The notes below the pieces were generated by a model that was not told the origin of the DNA, ran no database searches, and saw only the letters and a program-made list of their open reading frames with translations. A DNA stretch of 16,896 nucleotides from RPQK01 sp041946865 (GTDB taxonomy: Bacteria; Acidobacteriota; UBA6911; RPQK01), in contig JBHGBF010000159.1 in NCBI GenBank assembly GCA_041946865.1, forward strand, positions 1 to 16,896, given 5' to 3'. Below are positions 6,600 to 14,323 of the stretch, one piece after another. Within the stretch, counting starts at the first letter, position 1, and the number at the start of each line of letters is the position of its first letter. The position numbers and the translations under genes are program-made.

Positions 6600-8624
6600 A
6601 TGTTGGTTCTGCTCTGCGGATATTGTCGTGTCTTGGCTCTGAGAGTGTCTCTCGCTGTGGTGTTCTCTTGTTGCACGGTGTCAGTGTTGTGTGCCGAAAC
6701 GGTCAAACCGCCGGATCTGCTGACGCCGGCGGGCATGCTTCATATCCGCAAACCGGATAGCCTTCAGATGTCCCCGGACGGACGACGAGTGGCCTTCACG
6801 GTGGAAGAGCCGATTCAAGGCGCCGTACCCCATCAGAACATTTGGGTGCTGGATCTGGAGACCCGGGAGTCAAGGCAGTTCACGACTTCCCGTGCGTGGG
6901 AGACCCAGCCCCGCTGGCGGCCCGACGGGAAGGCGCTGGCCTTCCTCTCCAACCGGTCCGGAAAGCCGCAGGTCTACGTCATACCGATTGGTGGTGGCGA
7001 GGCAAAGGCGGTCACCCATAGCGAGAAGGGCGTAGGACCTTACGCCTGGTCGCCCGACGGAAGTCGGATCGCCTATGTCGCTCAGGAGCCCGATACCGAC
7101 GAGGAGAAGAAGCGCGTCGAGGATAGGGACGATCCTCACGTGGTTACGCGGGACTATTACAGCCGGGCGAAGGACCCTCAGTTCTGGGTTGTCGACGTGG
7201 AGTCTTCAGAAACGCGGCAAGTGACTCATCGTACCTGGCGCCTTTCGAATGGCGATACCGACGGTATCTACTTCACCTGGCATCCGGCCGGCGATCGGTT
7301 GCTGATCTCAGCTACCGAGGATCCGCGGACCGAGGTGTTCACCAGCCGGCTCCATTGGCTGCGACTGAGTGACGGGAAGACGGAGGAGTTTGCCGCACCT
7401 CGCGGATCATTCGGGCAAATGAGATTTTCCCCGGATGGCAAAACGCTCGCGTTTCTGGGAGCCCGCGAAGACGGGCCGGAAACGGACGATCTTTTTGTCC
7501 AAGCCTTAGCGGGCGGTCCGGCCCGCAATCTGACGGGCGACAAGATCGATCTCCGAATCAGATGCTATGAATGGCAGAACGACGGGACACTGATAGTCTT
7601 GGCGGAAACCGGATTTGTCTCGGCACTCTACCGGTGCTCACCGGACGGAAAAGTTGAACAGGTGGACCCCGCGATAGTCCCGGCGACGCATTGGGCATAC
7701 GCGAAAACTTTTGCGGCCAATGGGGAGGCCGTCGTGTTTGTTGGTGAGACTTCGACGCAGGCGCCAGAGCTCTGGGTTAAGAGTCGTGCCGAGAAAGCAG
7801 TGCAGGTGAGCAAACTCAATGGATGCTGGAAGGACGTTCCACTCAGGCCGATGGAGGTTATCAGCTACAAGAGCTTTGATGGCCTTCAGATCGAGGCGGG
7901 CCTGGTGAAGCCGGCCGGGCGCTCGGCGCCTTATCCGCTGGTGGTGCTGGTGCACGGTGGTCCTTCCGCCCACTGGGCCGACCATCTCGAACCCTGGGGG
8001 CAGGTCCTCGCCGCGCGGGGTTTTGCAGTCGCCTATCCGAACATCCGCGGCTCGACAGGCTACAGCTACGATTTCATGACGAAGGTTAGAAAAGACACGG
8101 GCGGCGCCGACTTCAAGGATGTCATGGCGCTGGTCGATCTCCTGATCCACGAAGGGACCGCCGACCCGGATCGTCTCGGCATCGGGGGGTGGTCCTACGG
8201 CGGCTACATGAGCGCCTGGGCCGTCACGCAGACCGATCGGTTCAAGGCAGCGGTCTCCGGCGCCCCGATGACCAATCTCGTGACCGAGTTCTTGACGGAG
8301 GAAAGCTGGGTCAACTACTACGACGCTTGGACACTGGGGACCCCTTACGAGAACTGGGATTTGCTGACCGAGCGCTCACCGGTCGCGCGATTGAGTCCAG
8401 CAGTGAAGACCCCGACTCTCATTCTCTGCGGGGAAAAAGACGTCATTGACCCGCTCGGGCAATGTCTGCAGTTCCATCGGGGACTGAAGCACTATGGCGT
8501 GGAAACCGAGCTCGTGATTTACCCACGTGTCGGCCACGCGGCGCGCATGCCAGAGGAAAAGCTTCGGGTGGATGTGGCCCGGCGTCTGGTGGGATGGTTC
8601 GAGAAGCACCTGGGGGCTAAGTAG
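6600..8624 (+). CDS. Secreted S9-family serine peptidase (acylaminoacyl/dipeptidyl peptidase-like)
   Basis: 674 residues. An N-terminal signal peptide (hydrophobic to about residue 33, then AETVK) implies export. Residues 40-400 form a beta-propeller with PD40/WD40-like repeats (SPDG, RPDG, SPDG, HPAG, SPDG motifs each followed by hydrophobic strands). Residues 420-674 form the alpha/beta-hydrolase peptidase domain with the full triad: S532 in GGWSYGG, D614 in CGEKDVID and H646 in VGHAAR; HGGP near 460 supplies the oxyanion region. Length is normal for S9 prolyl-oligopeptidase relatives, which cleave short peptides. It is the only plus-strand gene, divergent from one operon and convergent with the other, so it probably has its own promoter. 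Its stop lies 4 bases before the palindromic element at 8629. Confidence 0.93.
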   Translation: MLVLLCGYCRVLALRVSLAVVFSCCTVSVLCAETVKPPDLLTPAGMLHIRKPDSLQMSPDGRRVAFTVEEPIQGAVPHQNIWVLDLETRESRQFTTSRAWETQPRWRPDGKALAFLSNRSGKPQVYVIPIGGGEAKAVTHSEKGVGPYAWSPDGSRIAYVAQEPDTDEEKKRVEDRDDPHVVTRDYYSRAKDPQFWVVDVESSETRQVTHRTWRLSNGDTDGIYFTWHPAGDRLLISATEDPRTEVFTSRLHWLRLSDGKTEEFAAPRGSFGQMRFSPDGKTLAFLGAREDGPETDDLFVQALAGGPARNLTGDKIDLRIRCYEWQNDGTLIVLAETGFVSALYRCSPDGKVEQVDPAIVPATHWAYAKTFAANGEAVVFVGETSTQAPELWVKSRAEKAVQVSKLNGCWKDVPLRPMEVISYKSFDGLQIEAGLVKPAGRSAPYPLVVLVHGGPSAHWADHLEPWGQVLAARGFAVAYPNIRGSTGYSYDFMTKVRKDTGGADFKDVMALVDLLIHEGTADPDRLGIGGWSYGGYMSAWAVTQTDRFKAAVSGAPMTNLVTEFLTEESWVNYYDAWTLGTPYENWDLLTERSPVARLSPAVKTPTLILCGEKDVIDPLGQCLQFHRGLKHYGVETELVIYPRVGHAARMPEEKLRVDVARRLVGWFEKHLGAK

Positions 8625-8628
8625 AGTC

Positions 8629-8808
8629 TTTTTGGAGTGCGGCGGCAGAAGGACTCCGGCGCTTTGCCAGGAGTCCTGGCGACGCCGCTTTGGCCCGCCG
8701 AGATCGAAGCTCTTTTTTCTTGGGCCGCGATCTTGCCCGGCCAAAGCGGCGTCGCCTTCGAGGCCTGATAAAACGTCGGCCTCTCCCGTTGCCGCCGCAC
8801 TCCAAAAA
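8629..8808. repeat. 180-bp branched palindromic element (MITE-like) with perfect 19-bp terminal inverted repeats
   Basis: The ends TTTTTGGAGTGCGGCGGCA (8629-8647) and its exact reverse complement (8790-8808) bound the element. Inside lie a 17-bp perfect inverted repeat (8678-8694 with 8740-8756), a 6-bp apical pair on the same axis (8701-8706 with 8728-8733), and one hairpin on each side: 8650-8657 with 8670-8677 and 8760-8765 with 8778-8783. Either strand could therefore fold as a four-armed cloverleaf. It has no coding capacity and fills nearly all of the 189-base gap between two convergent genes. The T runs lie on the 5' side of the stem and A runs on the 3' side, so it lacks the tail of an intrinsic terminator. 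A non-autonomous mobile element or REP-like unit is likely. Confidence 0.85.
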
Positions 8809-8813
8809 AACGG

Positions 8814-10049
8814 TTACTTCACGACTCGTCCGCCTTTTACCACCATGGCGATGTTGTTCTTGTCTGCCAACGACGCAATGTTCTTTAAAGGGTCCTCACG
8901 GACCACGACCATGTCCGCGAGCTTCCCGGCTTCAAGCGTGCCGACCTGGTCTTGCCAGCCCAGACACTCGGCGGCGACGACTGTGGCGGACCGAAGTGCT
9001 TCCAACGGCGTCATGCCTATTCGACAGAGCAGTCCAAGCTCCTGCAGATTGGTCCCGTGAGGGCTTACGCAGGCATCGGTCCCCATGGCGATCTTGACGC
9101 CGGCTTTGTGAGCCTTGGAGATGCTCTCGAGATTGATCTCAAGCGTCTCCTTCATCTTCCGAATTCCCCATTCAGGCAAGTCAGGCATTTCCGCACAGTG
9201 GTTCAGCGTGTAAACCGGCGCCAGGAGAGTGGGAACGAGATAGGTATTTCGCTCGAGCATCAGCTCGATCGCCTCGTCGTCGAGGTACATGCCGTGCTCG
9301 ATCGAGTGCACGCCGGCCCGGATAGCATTCTTGATTCCCCGCGAGCCCTGGGCATGAGCCATAACCTTGCGGCTGCCGTGATAGTCCGCCTCCTGGACCA
9401 TGACCTTCAGTTCTTCGACGGAGAATTGAGCGTGCGTCGGATGGTCATGCGGGCTCATGGTCCCGCCGGTGGTGCAAACCTTGATCACTTCCGCCCCCGC
9501 TCTCAACACCTCGCGGACCTTCCTTCTGACTTCCTCCACTCCGTCGCACTTCCCGTCCGGTCGACCCGGGTAAGGCGGGAATAGCGAGTACTCGTTTCCT
9601 GACTGCATCGCATAGTCCAGGTGTCCCCCGGTCATCGTCAGTATCGTAATGCTGATCTGCATCCGGGGACCTTCCACGAGCCCGCTTTCCACGGCCTGTT
9701 TCAGGCCGAGATCAACTCCGCCGCCATCACGGACACTTGTAACCCCCGCTGCCAGGGTGCGACGCATATGATCAATCGTCTTAAAAAGCGTCAATGACAG
9801 GGGAGTTGACATCAGCTTGGGAATCGTCAGGTCTTCGAGTACCAGATGCACGTGACAATCGATGAAGCCGGGAAGCAGGAAGCCGCCCTTTGCATCGATC
9901 ATCCGGACTTCGTCATCCGGCAGCTTGATCGATTCCCGCGCCCCTGCCTGGCTGATACGGTCGTCCTTCATCAGGACAGCCGCGTCCTTCAGCACGCACC
10001 CGCTTACGACATCAATTAGCGTGGCGTTATGAATCAGAGAGTGTGTCAT
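8814..10049 (-). CDS. Metal-dependent amidohydrolase, prolidase/imidazolonepropionase-like
   Basis: 411 residues, no signal peptide. It has the amidohydrolase-superfamily pattern: a beta-sandwich N-terminus, then GFIDCHVH with H66 and H68, EVIK with K190 (likely carbamylated lysine), MAHAQG with H232, HSIEHG with H248 and H252, and MGTDA with D325, then a closing sandwich strand set (GTLEAGKLADMVVV). This set of ligands matches the binuclear group that includes Xaa-Pro dipeptidases and acyl-amino-acid hydrolases; imidazolonepropionase (HutI) is excluded by the absence of any hut neighbour and by the prolidase-like motifs. It starts at ATG 10049 with GGGGGA upstream; the GH2 gene's TAG lies 9 bases before and abuts that site, so the two are coupled. 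Possible role: cytosolic cleavage of N-acyl or prolyl products. Family sure, substrate not. Confidence 0.88.
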   Translation of the reverse strand: MTHSLIHNATLIDVVSGCVLKDAAVLMKDDRISQAGARESIKLPDDEVRMIDAKGGFLLPGFIDCHVHLVLEDLTIPKLMSTPLSLTLFKTIDHMRRTLAAGVTSVRDGGGVDLGLKQAVESGLVEGPRMQISITILTMTGGHLDYAMQSGNEYSLFPPYPGRPDGKCDGVEEVRRKVREVLRAGAEVIKVCTTGGTMSPHDHPTHAQFSVEELKVMVQEADYHGSRKVMAHAQGSRGIKNAIRAGVHSIEHGMYLDDEAIELMLERNTYLVPTLLAPVYTLNHCAEMPDLPEWGIRKMKETLEINLESISKAHKAGVKIAMGTDACVSPHGTNLQELGLLCRIGMTPLEALRSATVVAAECLGWQDQVGTLEAGKLADMVVVREDPLKNIASLADKNNIAMVVKGGRVVK

Positions 10050-10058
10050 GGTTTCCCC

Positions 10059-13000
10059 CTATTCGCTTACCAGGTATTTCACCGAATTCGAGATTAGTCG
10101 CCTGAGAACAACCCGGTGCATGCTGTCGGCAGCCTGGGCCTCGCCGGTCATTCCGGGCCTTGGGGCATGGATCTCGATGCTGCCCGGGTCTATCAAGCCG
10201 GTAACCATGCTCGGGATAGTGTGCACGAGAATCCTCCCCCTGCCATAGGGGACCGCGAACGTCGCTGCCCCGATTCTCCGGTCATGGTCGCGACTGTAGC
10301 CTGCCATCACCTCGATGTCCCGTCCCTCAATCAACATCCCATCGGATCCGTAAACGGGTACTTGATAGTAACTTTTGAGAGCGCAGTCGGCAGGCAGTCC
10401 GTCAAAGACGGGATGACGTCGCACGAAATACCAGGAACCCATCCAGGACGCCCTGGCAGTGCCGACGGCTCCCTCGAAAGTGAGGACACCCGCACGGCCC
10501 AATGCTTGTCCGTATGCCTCCACCGCGGCAGGCCCGTCGGGAAGAATCAGGAGGCGGCCCCCGCTCTGGATCTTGCTCAATAACCTTTCAGTGAGCAAAG
10601 TCGGCTGCACATACTTTTCCCAGACCAGTCCGCTCTTGTCGGTGTACTGCTCGCCTCCGCAATTAATAGCACGAACCTGGCCGCCCGCCTCGACCTTTAT
10701 AGCATTGATCACACCCACGTCCGCCGTGCAGTGGCTGATCGAGATGTGTATCCTGCCGTTGGCTGTTTCGACCTCCACTTGCCGATCGACTGCCGTGTTC
10801 TTCGCGCCGGCCGCGGCGAAAATGTCGAAGTCTTTGAGCAACGTCTTCCCGTTGATCCCGACGTCGAAGACCCGCGCGCCGGCGCGGTCAAGGGCCAGCT
10901 CCGCAAATTTAAGGGTCACTTTGGCCTTACCGGGAGGCAATCCTGTGAAGGTGTAAGCGAGGTTCTCCGGCAGGCCGCGCGCCTGGGATTGGTAGAGCGG
11001 GACGTCGTCGGTGCCTTTGATCTCGACTCCTTTCAGATCCAGGTGCCAGCCATAGAACATTCGGTCAGCGATGACCACGACCTGATAATCGCCGTCCTCC
11101 CGAAAAGGCTCAGCCTGAATTCCACACTGCGAGCTGAGTTTTTCGTGCAGCTTGGGATCGAAACTCAGGACACCGGCGCGAATCGATTTCGGCCCTCTCG
11201 GCGCAACCGGGTCAAGCACCAGAATCCTCTCCTCGGTTGAATATCGGTTCTGCGAGTCGGTTTCGAGGCGTAGCGTATATTGCCCCTGCTGTACTAGAGC
11301 TGGTGTTTTGATTGCCTGGGCCAACGGGTAGACGAACCGATCCTTCACAGGGGAGGGAATCGAGAATGTTCCCAACTCGGCAGCCTTGCCGTCCGGAGAA
11401 ACGAGGCTCAAGTGCGCCGAGCCCCCGGCCGGTTTACCCGTTTCATTCAAAAGGAAGAGGTCGGCTTCGATGCTTTCTCCGCAGGCCGCCACCAACGAAT
11501 GCACCTTGATGACGGGCCGTATCGGCGCCAGGCGTTCCCGCAACAACGCCGGGTTCCCCTTGAAGTTGCGCAGGTTGTCCAGGAGGCCGGAATGGTTCTC
11601 GATCGGCATCGATTCCCAGCCGCTGATCACGAGGTAATCGTTGGCTTCCGACAAACGGGCCGTCTCGATGACTCTGCCCCAGAAGTCGTAGCACTTGTCG
11701 CCGATGTCAAGGAAGAGGGACTCGGCAGTCTTAAAGGCCGATCGGAACCCCCAGCGGTCCAGGAAGGTGTCATAGCCGGCGAGAAGCGCCCGATGTTCAG
11801 CCAAATCGTAGCTCGTGCCTCCTCCGGCTTCGATCTGACGGATCATGCCGGCGTGATTGTCGGGCGTCGCGCTCCCTAACATCTCCCCCCACATCACTAC
11901 CTCCTCGCGATTCTGCGAGTTGTGAGTGAACTGGGTGGGGCTCTTGTACATGATGTCCTGCCAGACACCGGGTCCGCCCACACTATGCTGGTCGCGCCAA
12001 CCGGAGACGCCGTCTCCGCGGTCAACGTGAATGGTCTCTTCAAATGGTCTCATCCAGGCCTGGTTGCGGGGCGGTATCCCAGACTTCAGCACGATCAGCC
12101 TGCTCGGGTCCTCTTTGTGCATCCCGTGCAGGAGCCAATGGACCCGAGGGTTTCGGAGATCCGGCGCCATCTCGTTCTGCACGCAGTAAATGATCAAAGA
12201 GGGGTGCGAACGATGATCCCGGATCATCCGGATGATCTTCTCCTCCAGGAACTTCTCCGCAAACGAGGAGGGATCACCGCCGTTCCCCGAAGTGTCGACA
12301 GGCCCATCAGGGGAAACGGTGCCCAGCCTGAACTGCGTTCCGAGTGCGGTCATCCCGCCGCCGGGCTCCATGTATCGGAGCAGTCCAAGCCTGTCCTGCG
12401 CATCCAGAACATCCGTCTTCCCGGGGTTGCGGTGGAACTGCAGACAGTTGAGCCCCAGCGTCTTGGCGGCCCTTACCTCTTTCTCCGCTAGCTCGGGTGA
12501 GGGCCACAGTCCATTCCTGCCCCAAAACCCCCACGATATAGAGGAGACCAGGCGAATTCGCCGGCCGTTCAGACGAAGGACGGCATCCGTGCCAATCCCA
12601 TCGGCGTCAAACCAGCGAAACCCAAACGTCACTTCCCGTTCGTCGTGCGCAGCCGTCCCGTTCCCTTCCGACGAGGAGACCAGCGAGGCGCGAAGCTTGT
12701 AGAGGCGCGGTGTCTCTAAGTCCCAGAGTGCCACGTTGTCTCCGGTGACGTCGGTCTCAAAATGCTGCCGGCTCTTGGCATCGACGCGGAGGGGCAGTTT
12801 CCTTGTGGCTTTGATCCGGTTGCCGTCATTTGGGTCATATATTTCGAAGAGGACGACTCCTTCGGCGGCTGCGGAGCCGTCGTTCTGAATGATGGCGTTA
12901 GCCCTGACCGTTTGAGATTGAGGCGTGTTCAAGACCCAAAAGTCCTCAAGGTAGACCGGATCGTGGACAGAGAAGTAAAGGCCGCGGTCCAGGCCTCCAA

Positions 13001-13688
13001 AACCACGACCCGAGTAAAACTTGTATTTGCCCCAGGAATCGCCCCGGTCGTCCAGCCAGTCCAGCCGGCCACCAGGGTTGGTTATGCGGATTGCCAGCAG
13101 ATTCGACTGGCCGGGAAGGGCCGCCTTCGAGACGTCGCAGGTAAACGAGGTCTGTTCGATCAGGTCATAGCCGACCAATTGGCGGTTGAGATAGACTTCT
13201 GCCCTCAGCCGTGCCCCTCGGACATGGAGCAGGATCTTCTTGCCACGTACATCTGAAGGCAAGTTAATCTTCGTCCACCACCAGGACACCCCCGGCACAT
13301 TGCCGTTCTGGACCTTGTCGTCGAATCTCTCGAAGTAGTATTCGTTCTTGTAGGGTCTCAGCCCGAACTGGCCCCAATAGTGCTGCTCGACGGTTGAGGG
13401 TAATGTCACTGCGATGCCGTGAGATGAATCCAGAATGTCCCAGCCGCCGGTGGGAGGATTGGAGGGGAGGGAAGCAAGCTGCACCTCTGAAGGCAAGAAC
13501 AATTGATCGTCCTTCCAGGGGGCCTCGCGGTCGAGCCAGAGACGCCAGCCTGTGTCGGGTATGCTCACCGAGTTGGAGGCCGCTCCGCCAAGGGCAGGGT
13601 GGCACGTCAATACAAAAATGCAGGCGAGGAAAGTCTTGAAGGTCCAGGTTTGAAACGTCTGCTTCGCGATTACAGCCCGATCTCTCAC
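10059..13688 (-). CDS. Large secreted glycoside hydrolase family 2-type enzyme with malectin-like and amidotransferase-like domains
   Basis: 1209 residues from GTG 13688. The signal peptide has its hydrophobic core at about 20-32. The GH2 layout follows: jelly-roll sugar-binding domain (about 85-245, with VSWWWTKINLP), immunoglobulin-like domain (250-360), TIM barrel (365-690) with probable acid/base E506 in CVQNEMAPD and E602 in WGEM as a possible nucleophile. After a beta-rich linker, 898-1001 resembles a malectin-type carbohydrate-binding domain (NLAYTFTGLPPG, VFDVGINGK). Residues 1028-1165 resemble a class I amidotransferase-like fold (GGRLLILPDG, YGRGRILV), which lacks an evident catalytic Cys. 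Substrate class (galactoside, mannoside, glucuronide) cannot be set. AGGA 8 bases before GTG supports this start over the TTG at 13709. The next gene is coupled at 9 bases. Upstream is a broken amidotransferase gene and a repeat end. Confidence 0.87.
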   Translation of the reverse strand: MRDRAVIAKQTFQTWTFKTFLACIFVLTCHPALGGAASNSVSIPDTGWRLWLDREAPWKDDQLFLPSEVQLASLPSNPPTGGWDILDSSHGIAVTLPSTVEQHYWGQFGLRPYKNEYYFERFDDKVQNGNVPGVSWWWTKINLPSDVRGKKILLHVRGARLRAEVYLNRQLVGYDLIEQTSFTCDVSKAALPGQSNLLAIRITNPGGRLDWLDDRGDSWGKYKFYSGRGFGGLDRGLYFSVHDPVYLEDFWVLNTPQSQTVRANAIIQNDGSAAAEGVVLFEIYDPNDGNRIKATRKLPLRVDAKSRQHFETDVTGDNVALWDLETPRLYKLRASLVSSSEGNGTAAHDEREVTFGFRWFDADGIGTDAVLRLNGRRIRLVSSISWGFWGRNGLWPSPELAEKEVRAAKTLGLNCLQFHRNPGKTDVLDAQDRLGLLRYMEPGGGMTALGTQFRLGTVSPDGPVDTSGNGGDPSSFAEKFLEEKIIRMIRDHRSHPSLIIYCVQNEMAPDLRNPRVHWLLHGMHKEDPSRLIVLKSGIPPRNQAWMRPFEETIHVDRGDGVSGWRDQHSVGGPGVWQDIMYKSPTQFTHNSQNREEVVMWGEMLGSATPDNHAGMIRQIEAGGGTSYDLAEHRALLAGYDTFLDRWGFRSAFKTAESLFLDIGDKCYDFWGRVIETARLSEANDYLVISGWESMPIENHSGLLDNLRNFKGNPALLRERLAPIRPVIKVHSLVAACGESIEADLFLLNETGKPAGGSAHLSLVSPDGKAAELGTFSIPSPVKDRFVYPLAQAIKTPALVQQGQYTLRLETDSQNRYSTEERILVLDPVAPRGPKSIRAGVLSFDPKLHEKLSSQCGIQAEPFREDGDYQVVVIADRMFYGWHLDLKGVEIKGTDDVPLYQSQARGLPENLAYTFTGLPPGKAKVTLKFAELALDRAGARVFDVGINGKTLLKDFDIFAAAGAKNTAVDRQVEVETANGRIHISISHCTADVGVINAIKVEAGGQVRAINCGGEQYTDKSGLVWEKYVQPTLLTERLLSKIQSGGRLLILPDGPAAVEAYGQALGRAGVLTFEGAVGTARASWMGSWYFVRRHPVFDGLPADCALKSYYQVPVYGSDGMLIEGRDIEVMAGYSRDHDRRIGAATFAVPYGRGRILVHTIPSMVTGLIDPGSIEIHAPRPGMTGEAQAADSMHRVVLRRLISNSVKYLVSE

Positions 13689-13696
13689 ATATAGAT

Positions 13697-13700
13697 TCCT
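13697..13700 (-). promoter_or_regulatory. Ribosome binding site AGGA of the GH2 gene
   Basis: AGGA lies 8 bases before GTG 13688 on the minus strand. The TTG at 13709 has no such site. The choice changes only seven residues ahead of the signal peptide. Confidence 0.5.
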
Positions 13701-13809
13701 GACTCTCAATAACTAGGTTGACGAAGAGGGAAAAAGTCTAGTCTTGGGCTAAATGAGAAATCAATGGACCGCAAGGGCGGCGCCCTATGTGCATCTCGGA
13801 CCAGCCATC

Positions 13810-13840
13810 TTTTTGGAGTGCTGGCAATTGCTGGCAGTTG
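13810..13840 (+). repeat. Second solo repeat end TTTTTGGAGTGC plus a short tandem repeat
   Basis: TTTTTGGAGTGC (13810-13821) equals the outer 12 bases of the 180-bp element's terminal repeat, then diverges into the tandem pair CTGGCAATTG / CTGGCAGTTG (13821-13840). No inverted partner is seen nearby. It lies 3 bases from the premature stop of the amidotransferase remnant and between it and the GH2 gene. Confidence 0.55.
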
Positions 13841-13842
13841 CC

Positions 13843-14244
13843 CTAACGGGCCTGGCCCGAAAACCCGGCAAAGGACATCCAGCCTCCAATCATGGCGAGG
13901 CCTCCGCCACCCTCCACATATTCCGCCAAGGCACGCAGCCGGTTTGGAGTTCTGACAGATTTAATCAGAGTGTTCGGATGAAGCAGCAGCGTGTCCGAAG
14001 AGATGTCGCTCATTAACACAGCGGCAAAACGGCTCAGTTCCTGGCTGGTGGCTGGAAATTTCGTCCCTGCCAGGTGATTGGGCAGGTATTCGACGGCCAG
14101 GCCACTGGATTCCAGGGCTTGCCTGAGCGCACTGACCCCTTCCTCATAACTGCCCGTGTAGTAATTGCTGAACCCTTTGACATGCACGCCATAGCTGGTC
14201 CAGGATTCGCCGGCGATCAAGACCGTCTTGTTACCGTTATCCAC
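13843..14244 (-). pseudogene. Truncated PF07090-type glutamine-amidotransferase-like protein
   Basis: 133 residues match only the N-terminal half of PF07090-type putative amidotransferases, which are about 250 residues: VLIAGESWTSYGVHVKGF (8-25), YLPNHLAG near 53, LMSDISSDTLLLHP near 77, RTPNRL near 98 and GGGLAMIGGWMSF near 113. Right after FSGQAR comes TAG, and the bases beyond it, in any frame, show no continuation; they run into a repeat end at 13810-13840. The 5' end is odd too: the frame opens at GTG 14244 without a ribosome site, while a strong AGGAGG (14314-14319) leads to GTG 14306 in another frame. A 3' deletion and perhaps a 5' frameshift are inferred. It sits between a URO-D-family gene and the GH2 gene. 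A functional half-protein is possible but unlikely. Confidence 0.75.
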
Positions 14245-14323
14245 GTCATGTCTGTTTTGACTTTCGCCGTCTGCGTCTCACTAACCCTGAACCGTTCACC
14301 CCTCACTGATCTTCCTCCTCATA

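Noticed and set aside
8630..8805. Short reading frames within the palindromic element
   Set aside because: Arg-, Pro- and Ala-rich translations on both strands reflect the GC-rich inverted repeats; no start signals or conserved motifs are seen.
8629..8808. tRNA or intrinsic terminator
   Set aside because: The arms are much longer than tRNA arms with no anticodon or CCA-type features, and the T runs are on the wrong side of the stem for termination.
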